Part shown: positions 48,547 through 57,142 of the stretch, piece by piece
How the letters are laid out: each line of letters opens with the position of its first letter
Position numbering within the stretch: position 1 is the stretch's first letter
DNA from: Alcanivorax sp. DG881
GTDB taxonomy: Bacteria > Pseudomonadota > Gammaproteobacteria > Pseudomonadales > Alcanivoracaceae
Assembly (NCBI RefSeq): GCF_000155615.1
Contig: NZ_DS989915.1
Location: forward strand, 1,296,002 to 1,360,001
Direction: 5' to 3'
Length of the DNA: 64,000 nt
Made by a program: the position numbers and the translations under genes
The notes under the pieces: model-generated
The model's database searches: none
The model's input: only the letters and a program-made list of their open reading frames with translations
Told to the model about the DNA's origin: nothing

Positions 48547-49236
48547 TCAAACCGCAAGATATGCCGCGATTTTTTCCTGATTCATGCTTTCACCGTTTTC
48601 TTCATGCACGATCTCGCCTTTCTCGATGACTAAAATTCGATCAGCCACATCCATGACAAAACTCAACACTTGCTCAGACACCACAATGGATAATCCTCGT
48701 TCATCGCGAATACGCTTCAACGTGCGAGCCATATCCTTGATGATGGAGGGTTGAATCCCTTCAGTGGGCTCATCCAGCAACAACACCCTGGGCCGCGTGG
48801 CCAGTGCACGGGCAATTGCCAACTGTTGCTGTTGACCACCGGATAAGTTTCCGCCACGACGGCTCTGCATTTCCTTCAGCACCGGAAACAATTCATAAAG
48901 ATCTTCCGGCACTTTATTTTCCCCAACCGCTGCCAGACCGGTTTCGATGTTTTCCTTAACAGTGAGCGTAGGAAAAATCATTCTTCCCTGCGGCACAAAA
49001 CCCAGGCCGGCCTTTACTCTCTGAAAACTTTTCATGCCCGTCAGGTCCTGACCAGCCAGTTCGGTCTTGCCGCCGCGCATTTTTTCCATCCCGATCAGGG
49101 ATTTCATCAACGTGGTCTTGCCCATGCCATTACGACCGACCACCGCAACAATTTCGTTTTCGGTGATATTCAGATTCATGTCACTGATGATAGTGCTCTG
49201 GCCGTAAGCCACCTGAAGATTTGATACGTTCAACAT
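48547..49236 (-). CDS. urtE: Urea/amide ABC transporter ATPase UrtE
   Basis: A 229-residue LivF-type ATPase: Walker A GRNGMGKTTL, signature NLSGGQQQQLAIARAL, Walker B VLLLDEPTEGIQPS. It pairs with UrtD. The transported compound in characterised Urt systems is urea; here the amidase and formamidase neighbours suggest short amides as well. Confidence 0.93.
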   Translation of the reverse strand: MLNVSNLQVAYGQSTIISDMNLNITENEIVAVVGRNGMGKTTLMKSLIGMEKMRGGKTELAGQDLTGMKSFQRVKAGLGFVPQGRMIFPTLTVKENIETGLAAVGENKVPEDLYELFPVLKEMQSRRGGNLSGGQQQQLAIARALATRPRVLLLDEPTEGIQPSIIKDMARTLKRIRDERGLSIVVSEQVLSFVMDVADRILVIEKGEIVHEENGESMNQEKIAAYLAV

Positions 49237-49257
49237 AGTCAGTACCCCGCGTTAGCG

Positions 49258-50007
49258 TCAGTGTCCCAGATAGACTTCGATGACTTTTGGATCCTGCTTG
49301 ACGTGATCAATGGATCCCTCGGACAACACCTGCCCCTGGTGCATGACTGTCACCCGGTCAGCAATATCGCCAACAAACTGCATGTCATGCTCGATCACCA
49401 ACACCGTGTGATTCTCGGTAATCACCCGCAGCAGTTCGGCGGTTTTCTTTCGCTCTGCCACGGACATGCCCGCCACCGGCTCATCCAGCATCAGCAAATC
49501 CGGCTTCTGGATCAGCAGCATGCCAATCTCCAGCCACTGTTTCTGACCGTGACTGAGCAACGCAGCTTCCTGATGCAGCATGTCGGAGAGGAAGATGGTT
49601 TTCGCTACCTCCTCCACCGCCTCTATCACTTCGGCATCACGCTTGAAGGCCAGCGCCCCGATCACCGAACGCCCGGCGGGATAGGACACTTCCAGGTTTT
49701 CGAACACGGTCAGATCTTCATAGATAGACGGGTTCTGGAACTTGCGCCCCACTCCTGAACGAACAATGTTGTGCTCGCTCATTCTTGTCAGTTCCTTGCC
49801 CCGAAACTTGATGGAGCCTTCGGTGGCCCTGGTCTTGCCACAAATAAGGTCCAACACCGTGGTCTTGCCGGCCCCGTTGGGGCCGATGATCACGCGGATT
49901 TCCTTTGGTTCCAGATAGAGGGACAGATCATTGACCGCCTTGAAACCATCGAAGGAAACGGTCAGGCCTTCCACGGCCAGAATGAAATCGTTATTGCTCG
50001 GGCTCAT
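49258..50007 (-). CDS. urtD: Urea/amide ABC transporter ATPase UrtD
   Basis: A 249-residue LivG-type ATPase with Walker A GPNGAGKTTVLDLICGKT, signature LLSHGQKQWLEIGMLL (SHGQ in place of SGGQ, as in other UrtD proteins) and LMLDEPVAGMS. Overlaps urtC by four bases. Confidence 0.93.
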   Translation of the reverse strand: MSPSNNDFILAVEGLTVSFDGFKAVNDLSLYLEPKEIRVIIGPNGAGKTTVLDLICGKTRATEGSIKFRGKELTRMSEHNIVRSGVGRKFQNPSIYEDLTVFENLEVSYPAGRSVIGALAFKRDAEVIEAVEEVAKTIFLSDMLHQEAALLSHGQKQWLEIGMLLIQKPDLLMLDEPVAGMSVAERKKTAELLRVITENHTVLVIEHDMQFVGDIADRVTVMHQGQVLSEGSIDHVKQDPKVIEVYLGH

Positions 50008-51146
50008 TTGGTTTCCTCCACAGGCAGGGTTGGCGCATTACCGCCATTACGACGCAGCAGCGCAGGCAGTTTGCTTTCCAGCGGCATCACATAACGGCGG
50101 TAGAGACCCGCCAGACCATCCGGGAAGGCCAGCACCACAGCGATAAACAGCACGCCGAGGCCATACAGCCACAGCTCCGGGAAGGACTCGGAGAAGAAGG
50201 TCTTCGCCGCATTCACGATCAGCGCACCGTAGATGGCACCCAGCAGGGAGTTACGGCCGCCGACCGCGCACAGGATCACCATCTCGATGGAAGGCACGAT
50301 GCCCACAAACGACGGCGACATGAAGCCCACCTGCAGGGTGAACATGGCACCACCGATACCGGCAAACATGGCCGCCAGACAGAACACAAAGATCTTGAAC
50401 GAGGCCACGTCGTAGCCGGAGAAACGCACTCGGTCTTCCTGGTCACGCATGGCCAGAAGAATGCGCCCCAGCTTACTGCGCATTACCCAGGCACCGATGA
50501 TCAGGCACAGGAACAACATGCCAACGCACACGAAGTAGAGCGCGGTTTTGGCTTCATCGGTGCGGATATCCCAACCCATCAGGGTGCGCAAGTCGGTGAT
50601 GCCGTTAACGCCCCCGGTAAAGCCCTGCTGACCGATGATCAGAATAGTCAGGATGGCAGCGATAGCCTGGGTAATGATGGCGAAGTACACGCCACCCACC
50701 CGGCGCTTGAACATGGCTACCGCGATGATTAGGGCCAACAAAGCCGGTACCGCCACCACGGCAATCAGGGTGAATGAAAAGCTGTGGAAGGGTTCCCAGA
50801 ACCACGGCAGCGCGGTGAGCTGGTTCCAGTCCATGAAGTCGGGAATCCCGGGGGTGGACTGAATGGCCGTGTTCTCCGGGCTGGAGGCTTCCAGCTTGAG
50901 GAACATGGCCATGCAGTAACCGCCCAGGCCGAAGAAGATTCCCTGCCCCAGGCTGAGGATGCCACTGCGGCCCCAGCACAATACCAGCCCCAGTGCCGCG
51001 AAGGCGTAGGTCAGGTATTTGCCGATCATGTTGAGGCGAAAGGCATCCAGCGCCAGCGGGAAAATGACAACCAGCAGAAATGCCAGCAACACGTAGTAGA
51101 TGCCCTCGCGGGACATCAACCAGTCAAAAAAACGATTCGCTTTCAT
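50004..51146 (-). CDS. urtC: Urea/amide ABC transporter permease UrtC
   Basis: A 380-residue LivM-type permease with about nine membrane helices. Signatures are GLGLVLCWGRSGILSLGQGIFFGLGGYCMAM-like segments near residue 50-80 (here LVLCWGRSGILSLGQ) and the RDQEDRVRFSGYD loop. UrtC-type features include the long insertion before the third helix. Confidence 0.93.
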   Translation of the reverse strand: MKANRFFDWLMSREGIYYVLLAFLLVVIFPLALDAFRLNMIGKYLTYAFAALGLVLCWGRSGILSLGQGIFFGLGGYCMAMFLKLEASSPENTAIQSTPGIPDFMDWNQLTALPWFWEPFHSFSFTLIAVVAVPALLALIIAVAMFKRRVGGVYFAIITQAIAAILTILIIGQQGFTGGVNGITDLRTLMGWDIRTDEAKTALYFVCVGMLFLCLIIGAWVMRSKLGRILLAMRDQEDRVRFSGYDVASFKIFVFCLAAMFAGIGGAMFTLQVGFMSPSFVGIVPSIEMVILCAVGGRNSLLGAIYGALIVNAAKTFFSESFPELWLYGLGVLFIAVVLAFPDGLAGLYRRYVMPLESKLPALLRRNGGNAPTLPVEETK

Positions 51147-51155
51147 GGCAGCCTC

Positions 51156-52082
51156 CTAGCGACGAACTTTCATGGCAAACAGACCTTGCGGGCGCAGCAT
51201 GAGAATGCCGACAACAACCAGCAGGGTAAGTACCTTGGCCATGGAACCACTCAGGAAGAACTCCATGGTGGACTGGGCCTGGGAAATGGTGAATGCGGAA
51301 GCAATAGTGCCGAGCAGACTTTGGGCGCCACCGAATACCACCACCAAGAAGGTATCGACAATGTACAACTGGCCGGAGGTCGGCCCGGTGGAACCGATCA
51401 TGGTAAAGGCGCTACCCGCCACACCGGCGATGCCACAACCCAGCGCGAAGGTCACCCGGTCAACACGACCGCTGTCGATACCCACCGCCTCTGCCATTGG
51501 CCGGTTCTGTACCACCGCGCGTACCTTGCGGCCCCAACCGGAGCGGTACATGAGCAGATAAACGGCAAAGGCAATCAGCAAGGCCAGCACCATCACGAAA
51601 ATCCCGTTGATTGGGATTTCCACAAGATCGGTGACGGCGATGGATCCCATCATCCAGTCCGGCAGGCTGACGCCCACCTCACGGGCACCGAAAACGGAGC
51701 GATAGGTTTGCTGCAGAATCAGGCTCAGCCCCCAGGTCGCCAGTAGCGTATCCAGTGGGCGGTGATAGAGATGTCGTATCATTAACCATTCCACCAATGC
51801 CCCAAGTGCAAAGGTGACGACAAAGGCCAGGAACATGGCCACGAAAAAATACCCCCCGTATAAACCGGGCATAAGACTTTCAAAAACCTGGGCCGTCAGA
51901 TACGTGGTGTAGGCACCAAGAATCATGAACTCACCATGGGCCATATTGATCACGCCCATTTGCCCAAAAATAATCGCCAGCCCCAACGCCATCAGCACAA
52001 AGATGGAAAACAGCGACAGGCCGGCAAACCCCTGCATGGCGAAGATAGAGGTCAACTCCGTCATGGTGTAGTCAGCGAACAT
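51156..52082 (-). CDS. urtB: Urea/amide ABC transporter permease UrtB
   Basis: A 308-residue LivH-type permease with about eight helices; GQMGVINMAHGEFMILGAY near residue 40 and VVFGGAQSLLGTIASAFTI near the end are diagnostic of UrtB. It starts after two hairpins that separate it from urtA. Confidence 0.93.
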   Translation of the reverse strand: MFADYTMTELTSIFAMQGFAGLSLFSIFVLMALGLAIIFGQMGVINMAHGEFMILGAYTTYLTAQVFESLMPGLYGGYFFVAMFLAFVVTFALGALVEWLMIRHLYHRPLDTLLATWGLSLILQQTYRSVFGAREVGVSLPDWMMGSIAVTDLVEIPINGIFVMVLALLIAFAVYLLMYRSGWGRKVRAVVQNRPMAEAVGIDSGRVDRVTFALGCGIAGVAGSAFTMIGSTGPTSGQLYIVDTFLVVVFGGAQSLLGTIASAFTISQAQSTMEFFLSGSMAKVLTLLVVVGILMLRPQGLFAMKVRR

Positions 52083-52165
52083 GGCAGGTACTCCCGAACA
52101 GTGATTGGCGTACTGTGATTAGGAAATGCGGCAAGACAAAAAACAGAACTCAGGAAGGAAAAGCC

Positions 52166-52227
52166 GACGCCCGATGTTCAGGGCGTCGAGGGAGCCAGTG
52201 CACAACTCATTGAGTGCTCTGGCTCCC
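52166..52227 (-). promoter_or_regulatory. Twin stem-loops between urtA and urtB
   Basis: On the minus strand, a GGGAGCCAG/CTGGCTCCC hairpin (52190-52227, with an inner GCAC/GTGC extension) is followed after two bases by GACGCCC/GGGCGTC (52166-52187) and a short T run. The second may act as a leaky terminator and the first as a 3' stabiliser, giving more urtA than urtBCDE. Confidence 0.7.
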
Positions 52228-52238
52228 TACGCAAGTGC

Positions 52239-53507
52239 TTACTGGTAGCCTTTAGGGAACGGGTCCGGTTCCATCAGCTCTTCGGTTTCGTAGATCAGCT
52301 TGTACTGACCGTCAGCCTGAGCCTGGCCGATACGGGCCTTGGACCACAGGTGATGGTTCTCGTGGATGCGCACATACCCTTCAGGAGCAGTGGTCAGCTC
52401 GATACCGGGAGACGCAGCCTGGACTTTTTCGATATCGAAAGAGCCAGCTTTCTCTACCGCAGCTTTCCACAACCAGGGACCAAGGTAAGCGGCCTGGGTT
52501 ACGTCACCGATCACGATGTCGTCGCCCCAACGTTCCTTGAACGCTTTCACGAAAGCCTGGTTATTGTCGTTGCCAAGGCTCTGGAAGTACTTCATGGAGG
52601 CGTAGGCACCTTCCACGTTCTCGCCGCCAATACCCAGGATTTCATCCTCGGTCACGGAGATGGTCAGCAGCAGGGGCTTCTCTTGGGTCAGATCGATACC
52701 GGCCGCTTTCATTTGCTTGTAGAAGGCCACATTGGAACCGCCCACCACAGACGCGAAGATCACATCCGGCTTCTTCAGCTTGATCTTGTTGATCACGGAG
52801 TTGAACTGGGTGTGGCCCAGCGGGTAATACTCTTCACCCACCACTTTCAGGCCCAACTTGTCGATGTGCTTGCGGGCGATCTTGTTGGAGGTACGCGGCC
52901 AGATGTAATCAGAGCCGAGCAGGTAGAAGGTCTTGGCGCCCTTCTCTTCTGCCAGCCAGTCGATGCTCGCCAGAATCTGCTGGGTCGCTTCCTGACCGGT
53001 GTAGATCACATTGGGAGACTGCTCCAGACCCTCGTAGAAAGTCGGGTAGTAGAGCATGCCGTTGTGCTGCTCGAAGACCGGCAGCACCGCTTTACGGGAC
53101 GCTGAGGTCCAGCAGCCGAATACGGCAGCCACTTTATCTCTCACCAGCAGCTTGCGGGATTTTTCCGCGAAGGTCGGCCAGTCACTGGCCCCGTCTTCCT
53201 GGATGTATTCAATCTGACGACCGAGCACACCGCCGGCGGCATTGATTTGTTCAATGGCCAGCTTCTCGGCCTGCACAGAACCGGTCTCACTGATTGCCAT
53301 GGTGCCGGTGATGGAGTGAAGGATGCCCACCTTCACGGTGTCATCGGTCACTGCCAGCCCGGTGGTATTGGCCGCATCCGCCAGCGCAGTATTGGACAGG
53401 GCGAACAGCGCCGGCAGCGCCATCAAGCCCCCCAGCAAATGCCGGCGCGTCCAGGACGACCGGCGCGATGTTCGGTGCGTGGAAGGTTGGGTTTTGCTCA
53501 ATTTCAT
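52239..53507 (-). CDS. urtA: Urea/amide ABC transporter binding protein UrtA
   Basis: A 422-residue periplasmic type I binding protein. The N-terminus has a twin-arginine signal (TRRHLLGGLMALPALFAL, cleavage near ALA). TVKVGILHSITGTMAISE, AVFGCWTSASRKAVLPVFE and YTGQEATQQILASIDWL match UrtA. AmiC and FmdD are related binding proteins, but AmiC is cytoplasmic, so this one is the transport component. First gene of the operon. Confidence 0.95.
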   Translation of the reverse strand: MKLSKTQPSTHRTSRRSSWTRRHLLGGLMALPALFALSNTALADAANTTGLAVTDDTVKVGILHSITGTMAISETGSVQAEKLAIEQINAAGGVLGRQIEYIQEDGASDWPTFAEKSRKLLVRDKVAAVFGCWTSASRKAVLPVFEQHNGMLYYPTFYEGLEQSPNVIYTGQEATQQILASIDWLAEEKGAKTFYLLGSDYIWPRTSNKIARKHIDKLGLKVVGEEYYPLGHTQFNSVINKIKLKKPDVIFASVVGGSNVAFYKQMKAAGIDLTQEKPLLLTISVTEDEILGIGGENVEGAYASMKYFQSLGNDNNQAFVKAFKERWGDDIVIGDVTQAAYLGPWLWKAAVEKAGSFDIEKVQAASPGIELTTAPEGYVRIHENHHLWSKARIGQAQADGQYKLIYETEELMEPDPFPKGYQ

Positions 53508-53562
53508 GGTTTACCCCTCATCAGCGAAATTCACGGGAAGCACGTCGTGTCCCTCGCTAACG

Positions 53563-53629
53563 AGTATGGAAATCTGCCTGCCCCCGGCCCATTCGGTGAT
53601 TGCGCCATCGCACTACGTCATTTGACGCA
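53563..53629 (-). promoter_or_regulatory. urtABCDE-amiEB promoter with 7-2-7 operator
   Basis: Read on the minus strand: TGCGTCA-aa-TGACGTA (53614-53629), 18 nt, CGAATGG (53589-53595), 20 nt, CATACT (53563-53568). This is the same architecture and spacing as the fmdAB promoter. The 278-bp gap to the divergent sensor kinase gene contains no other strong element that I can see, so the operator could also act on that gene. Confidence 0.75.
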
Positions 53630-53785
53630 TTTCCGGTTTGTCCAATCAGACATAAAGTAATGCGCGTACACGGGTGGGCACGTTTTGTGCATTACTCCCT
53701 GCATCAACATGGAGCGACCGTAAACGCCCAGCATTCGACCCGGCATCCGCGAAATGGATCTCCTGCTGCCGACAACGGAAACGTT

Positions 53786-56700
53786 ATGCCTATCGAGCAG
53801 CGCATCTTCCGCGTGCGACGCAGTTACAACCAGTGGGTTGCCAACCAGACCCTGGAGGACTTCTCCCTGCGTTTTACCGGCAAGGGGGCCCGCCGCTGGT
53901 CTGCCGGCCGGGTTGCCGGCACCGCGATTGGCGCCATTACGTTTCTGGCTCTGGAGGCCATCGGCGGCGCCATCACACTGAATTACGGCTTTTCCAATGC
54001 CGTGGCCGCCGTCTGCGCCGTCATGGGGCTTATCTTTTTGCTCAGCCTGCCGGTGAGTTATTACGCGGCCCGCTACGGGGTGGATATCGACCTGCTTACC
54101 CGGGGGGCGGGGTTCGGCTATTTGGGCTCCACCATTACCTCGCTGATATACGCCTCATTCACCTTTATTTTCTTCGCCCTGGAAGCGGCCATCATGGCCA
54201 TGGCGCTGGAAATCCTGTTTGGCATCCCACCCACTATCGGCTATCTACTCAGCTCCCTGGTCGCTATCCCGCTGGTGATTCACGGCATCACCACCCTCAC
54301 CCGCTTCCAGCTCTGGACCCAGCCCGTCTGGGTGTTCCTGCAGTTGCTGCCGTTTGTTTTCATCCTCCTGCAGGACCCCTCCACCCTGCCCCGCTGGGCG
54401 TCCTTTGAAGGCCTGGACAACGATGGCGGCGGCTTCAACCTGATCATGTTCGGCGCCGGCGCCACCGTGCTGTTTTCCCTGGTGGCGCAGATCGGCGAGC
54501 AAGTGGATTTCCTGCGCTTTATGCCGGAAGCCCAGAAGGGCAAACGGATTCGCTGGTGGCTGGCATTGCTCTGTGGCGGGCCCGGCTGGACCGTAATCGG
54601 TGCCCTGAAAGTACTGGCCGGCTCCTTCCTGGCTGTGCTGGCGTTTTATCACGGCCTGCCTCTGGAGCAGGCCCAGGAACCCATGCACATGTATCTGGTG
54701 GCCTTCAGTCACATCACCACCAACCCCACCATGCTGCTGGCGTTGGCAGGCATCTTTGTGATCCTCTCGCAGCTCAAGATCAACGTCACCAACGCCTATG
54801 CCGGCTCCATTGCCTGGTCCAACTTTTTTTCCCGTCTCACCCACAGCCATCCGGGACGAGTGGTGTGGCTGGTGTTCAATGTCGTGATCGCGCTGGTGCT
54901 GATGGAAATCGGTATCTACCGGGCGTTTGAATCCATTCTTGGCAGTTATGCCATGGTCGCTGTGGGCTGGATGGGTGCACTGGTGGCGGATCTGGTGGTC
55001 AACAAACCACTGGGCCTTAGCCCGAAACATATTGAGTTCAAAAGGGCCTACCTCTACGACCTCAACCCGGTTGGCTTCGGCTCCATGCTGATTGCCACCG
55101 GCATCGGCCTCAGCGCCATGACCGGCCTGTGGGGAGACACCGTCCATGCCCTGGCCTCCTTCATCGCCCTGGCCAGCACCTTCATCACCACGCCATTGCT
55201 GGCCCTGCTCACCCGTAGCCGCTACTACATCGCCCGTACTCCGGACTCCACCCGGGAACTGGAAGGGCACGCCTGCTGTATCTGCGAGCACACCTTCGAC
55301 CGCGAGGACATGGCTTTCTGCCCGGCCTACAACGGACCGATCTGTTCCCTGTGTTGTTCGCTGGATGCCCGCTGCAACGATAGCTGCAAGACCAACGCCC
55401 GCTTCTCCGAACAAATGATGGACTGGGTCGGCGGCTTTCTGCCTGCCGCCCTGATCAGCCAACTTCGCTCCCGGCTGGGACATTTCCTCGGGCTGCTGAT
55501 CACCATCACCCTGATCATGAGCGGGTTGCTGGCCCTGGTTTACTACCAGATCCCGGTAAGCGATGCCTTTGTTCAGACGCTGATGGCCGACACCCTGACC
55601 AAGGTATTTGCGATCCTGATCATCATCAGTGGCGTGATTGCCTGGCTGTTTGTACTGGCCCACGAAAGCCGGGTGGTGGCCCAGGAAGAAAGCCGCCGGC
55701 AAACCCGTATGCTGATGGAGGAGATCAAGGCCCACGAAAAAACCGACCTGGCACTGCAGGCAGCCAAGGAACTGGCGGAAGCCGCTAACCAGGCAAAAAG
55801 CCGCTACCTCACCGGGCTAAGCCACGAACTGCGCTCCCCCCTCAACGCGGCCTTCGGGTACGCCCAGCTGCTGGAACAAGACCCGAGCATCCCGGAGAAC
55901 CGGCGCGATGCCATTGGCGCCATCCGGCGCAGCACTGAGCACCTGTCGGATTTGATTGAGGGGTTACTGGAAATTTCCAAGATCGAAGCCGGCCGACTGG
56001 AGCTGTATCGCAACCAGGTATGCGTGCCTGAACTGATCGACGAGCTGGTTACCATGTTTCAGTTGCAGGCCGCAGAAAAAGGTATCGGCTTTGAATTTCG
56101 CAGTAAGAGCCAGATGCCCACCTGGGTGACCACCGATGAAAAACGGCTACGACAGATCCTGATCAACCTGCTTTCCAATGCCATCAAGTTCACCCGGGAA
56201 GGCCTGGTCACACTGACCTTTCGATACCGTAATCAGGTGGCTGAATTCGTTATCGCGGATACCGGCGTCGGCATTGATGAAGAAGACCTGAAACGCATCT
56301 TCCGGCCCTTCGAGCGGGTGCGAAAACCCGGCATACCCAGCGTCCATGGCACCGGCCTGGGGCTCACTATTACCCAGCTGTTAGCAGACATTATGGGCGG
56401 AGATATCCAGGTAAGCAGCGTGCCCGGCCAGGGTAGCGAATTTCGCCTGTCCGTCATGCTGTCCAGGCTTAGCAGCCCCGCCCCGGCCCGCCAGGAGCGC
56501 CAGCCCGTTGCCGGTTATGCCGGTGCGCGTAAAACCCTGCTGATTATCGACGATGACCCGTCACACCGCGGCCTCATCAGTGATCTTCTCACCCCATTGG
56601 GCTTCATCATCAATGAAGCCCAGGATGGGGAAACCGGCATGCAGCTGGCGCGGCACATTGCCCCGGACCTGGTACTACTGGACATTGCCATGCCCGGCCT

Positions 56701-57142
56701 CACCGGTTGGGAAACCGCCCAGCACATGCGCCGCCAGGGCTACCGCGGGCCGGTGGTTATGCTTTCCGCCAACGCCCGCGAAAACAACCCGGACATGGCC
56801 GATGGCCTGCATAACGACTACCTGACCAAACCACTGAAGCTTAATAGCCTGCTGGACAGCCTGGCCCGCCACCTGTCCCTCACCTGGCTACATCGACAGG
56901 ACGCACCACAAAGGCGCATCGACATAGTGCAGCAGACAAGCCCGGTGCAAACACTGGACCCTGCGCTGCGCGACGAACTTCTCGCCCTGGCCGAAATCGG
57001 CCACCTCACCGGCCTGCGCGACCGCATCGTGCAGGCCCGTGATGGCGGTCAACTGGATCATAAACTGGCTGAAAACATGCACTCACTACTCAAGGTATTC
57101 GATTTTCAGGCCGCAATCCGATTACTGGAGACCACCCCATGA
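53786..57142 (+). CDS. NCS1/APC permease-fused hybrid histidine kinase
   Basis: A 1118-residue sensor. Residues 1-475 form about twelve membrane helices that look like an APC/NCS1-type permease (NYGFSNAVAAV, YGVDIDLLTRGAGFGYLGS, FSLVAQIGEQVDF). Residues 497-534 hold ten or more cysteines (CCICEH, FCPAYNGPICSLCC, CNDSC), probably a metal site. Two further helices (about 560-640) and a coil lead to the kinase: His680 in SHELRSPLN, N-box INLLSNAIKF, DTGVGI and GTGLGL. A receiver (Asp966 in LLDIAMPG) ends the protein. Start ATG 53786 is chosen over weaker upstream codons. It overlaps the response-regulator gene by four bases. Confidence 0.85.
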   Translation: MPIEQRIFRVRRSYNQWVANQTLEDFSLRFTGKGARRWSAGRVAGTAIGAITFLALEAIGGAITLNYGFSNAVAAVCAVMGLIFLLSLPVSYYAARYGVDIDLLTRGAGFGYLGSTITSLIYASFTFIFFALEAAIMAMALEILFGIPPTIGYLLSSLVAIPLVIHGITTLTRFQLWTQPVWVFLQLLPFVFILLQDPSTLPRWASFEGLDNDGGGFNLIMFGAGATVLFSLVAQIGEQVDFLRFMPEAQKGKRIRWWLALLCGGPGWTVIGALKVLAGSFLAVLAFYHGLPLEQAQEPMHMYLVAFSHITTNPTMLLALAGIFVILSQLKINVTNAYAGSIAWSNFFSRLTHSHPGRVVWLVFNVVIALVLMEIGIYRAFESILGSYAMVAVGWMGALVADLVVNKPLGLSPKHIEFKRAYLYDLNPVGFGSMLIATGIGLSAMTGLWGDTVHALASFIALASTFITTPLLALLTRSRYYIARTPDSTRELEGHACCICEHTFDREDMAFCPAYNGPICSLCCSLDARCNDSCKTNARFSEQMMDWVGGFLPAALISQLRSRLGHFLGLLITITLIMSGLLALVYYQIPVSDAFVQTLMADTLTKVFAILIIISGVIAWLFVLAHESRVVAQEESRRQTRMLMEEIKAHEKTDLALQAAKELAEAANQAKSRYLTGLSHELRSPLNAAFGYAQLLEQDPSIPENRRDAIGAIRRSTEHLSDLIEGLLEISKIEAGRLELYRNQVCVPELIDELVTMFQLQAAEKGIGFEFRSKSQMPTWVTTDEKRLRQILINLLSNAIKFTREGLVTLTFRYRNQVAEFVIADTGVGIDEEDLKRIFRPFERVRKPGIPSVHGTGLGLTITQLLADIMGGDIQVSSVPGQGSEFRLSVMLSRLSSPAPARQERQPVAGYAGARKTLLIIDDDPSHRGLISDLLTPLGFIINEAQDGETGMQLARHIAPDLVLLDIAMPGLTGWETAQHMRRQGYRGPVVMLSANARENNPDMADGLHNDYLTKPLKLNSLLDSLARHLSLTWLHRQDAPQRRIDIVQQTSPVQTLDPALRDELLALAEIGHLTGLRDRIVQARDGGQLDHKLAENMHSLLKVFDFQAAIRLLETTP

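Noticed and set aside
52239-53507. UrtA as the cytoplasmic amide sensor AmiC
   Set aside because: It has a clear twin-arginine signal peptide and is first in a complete ABC transporter operon; no AmiR-like antiterminator is adjacent.
54245-55735. Long open frame opposite the sensor kinase gene
   Set aside because: Antisense to well-supported membrane and kinase domains; the composition (Gln/His/Gly-rich) is that of a shadow frame.
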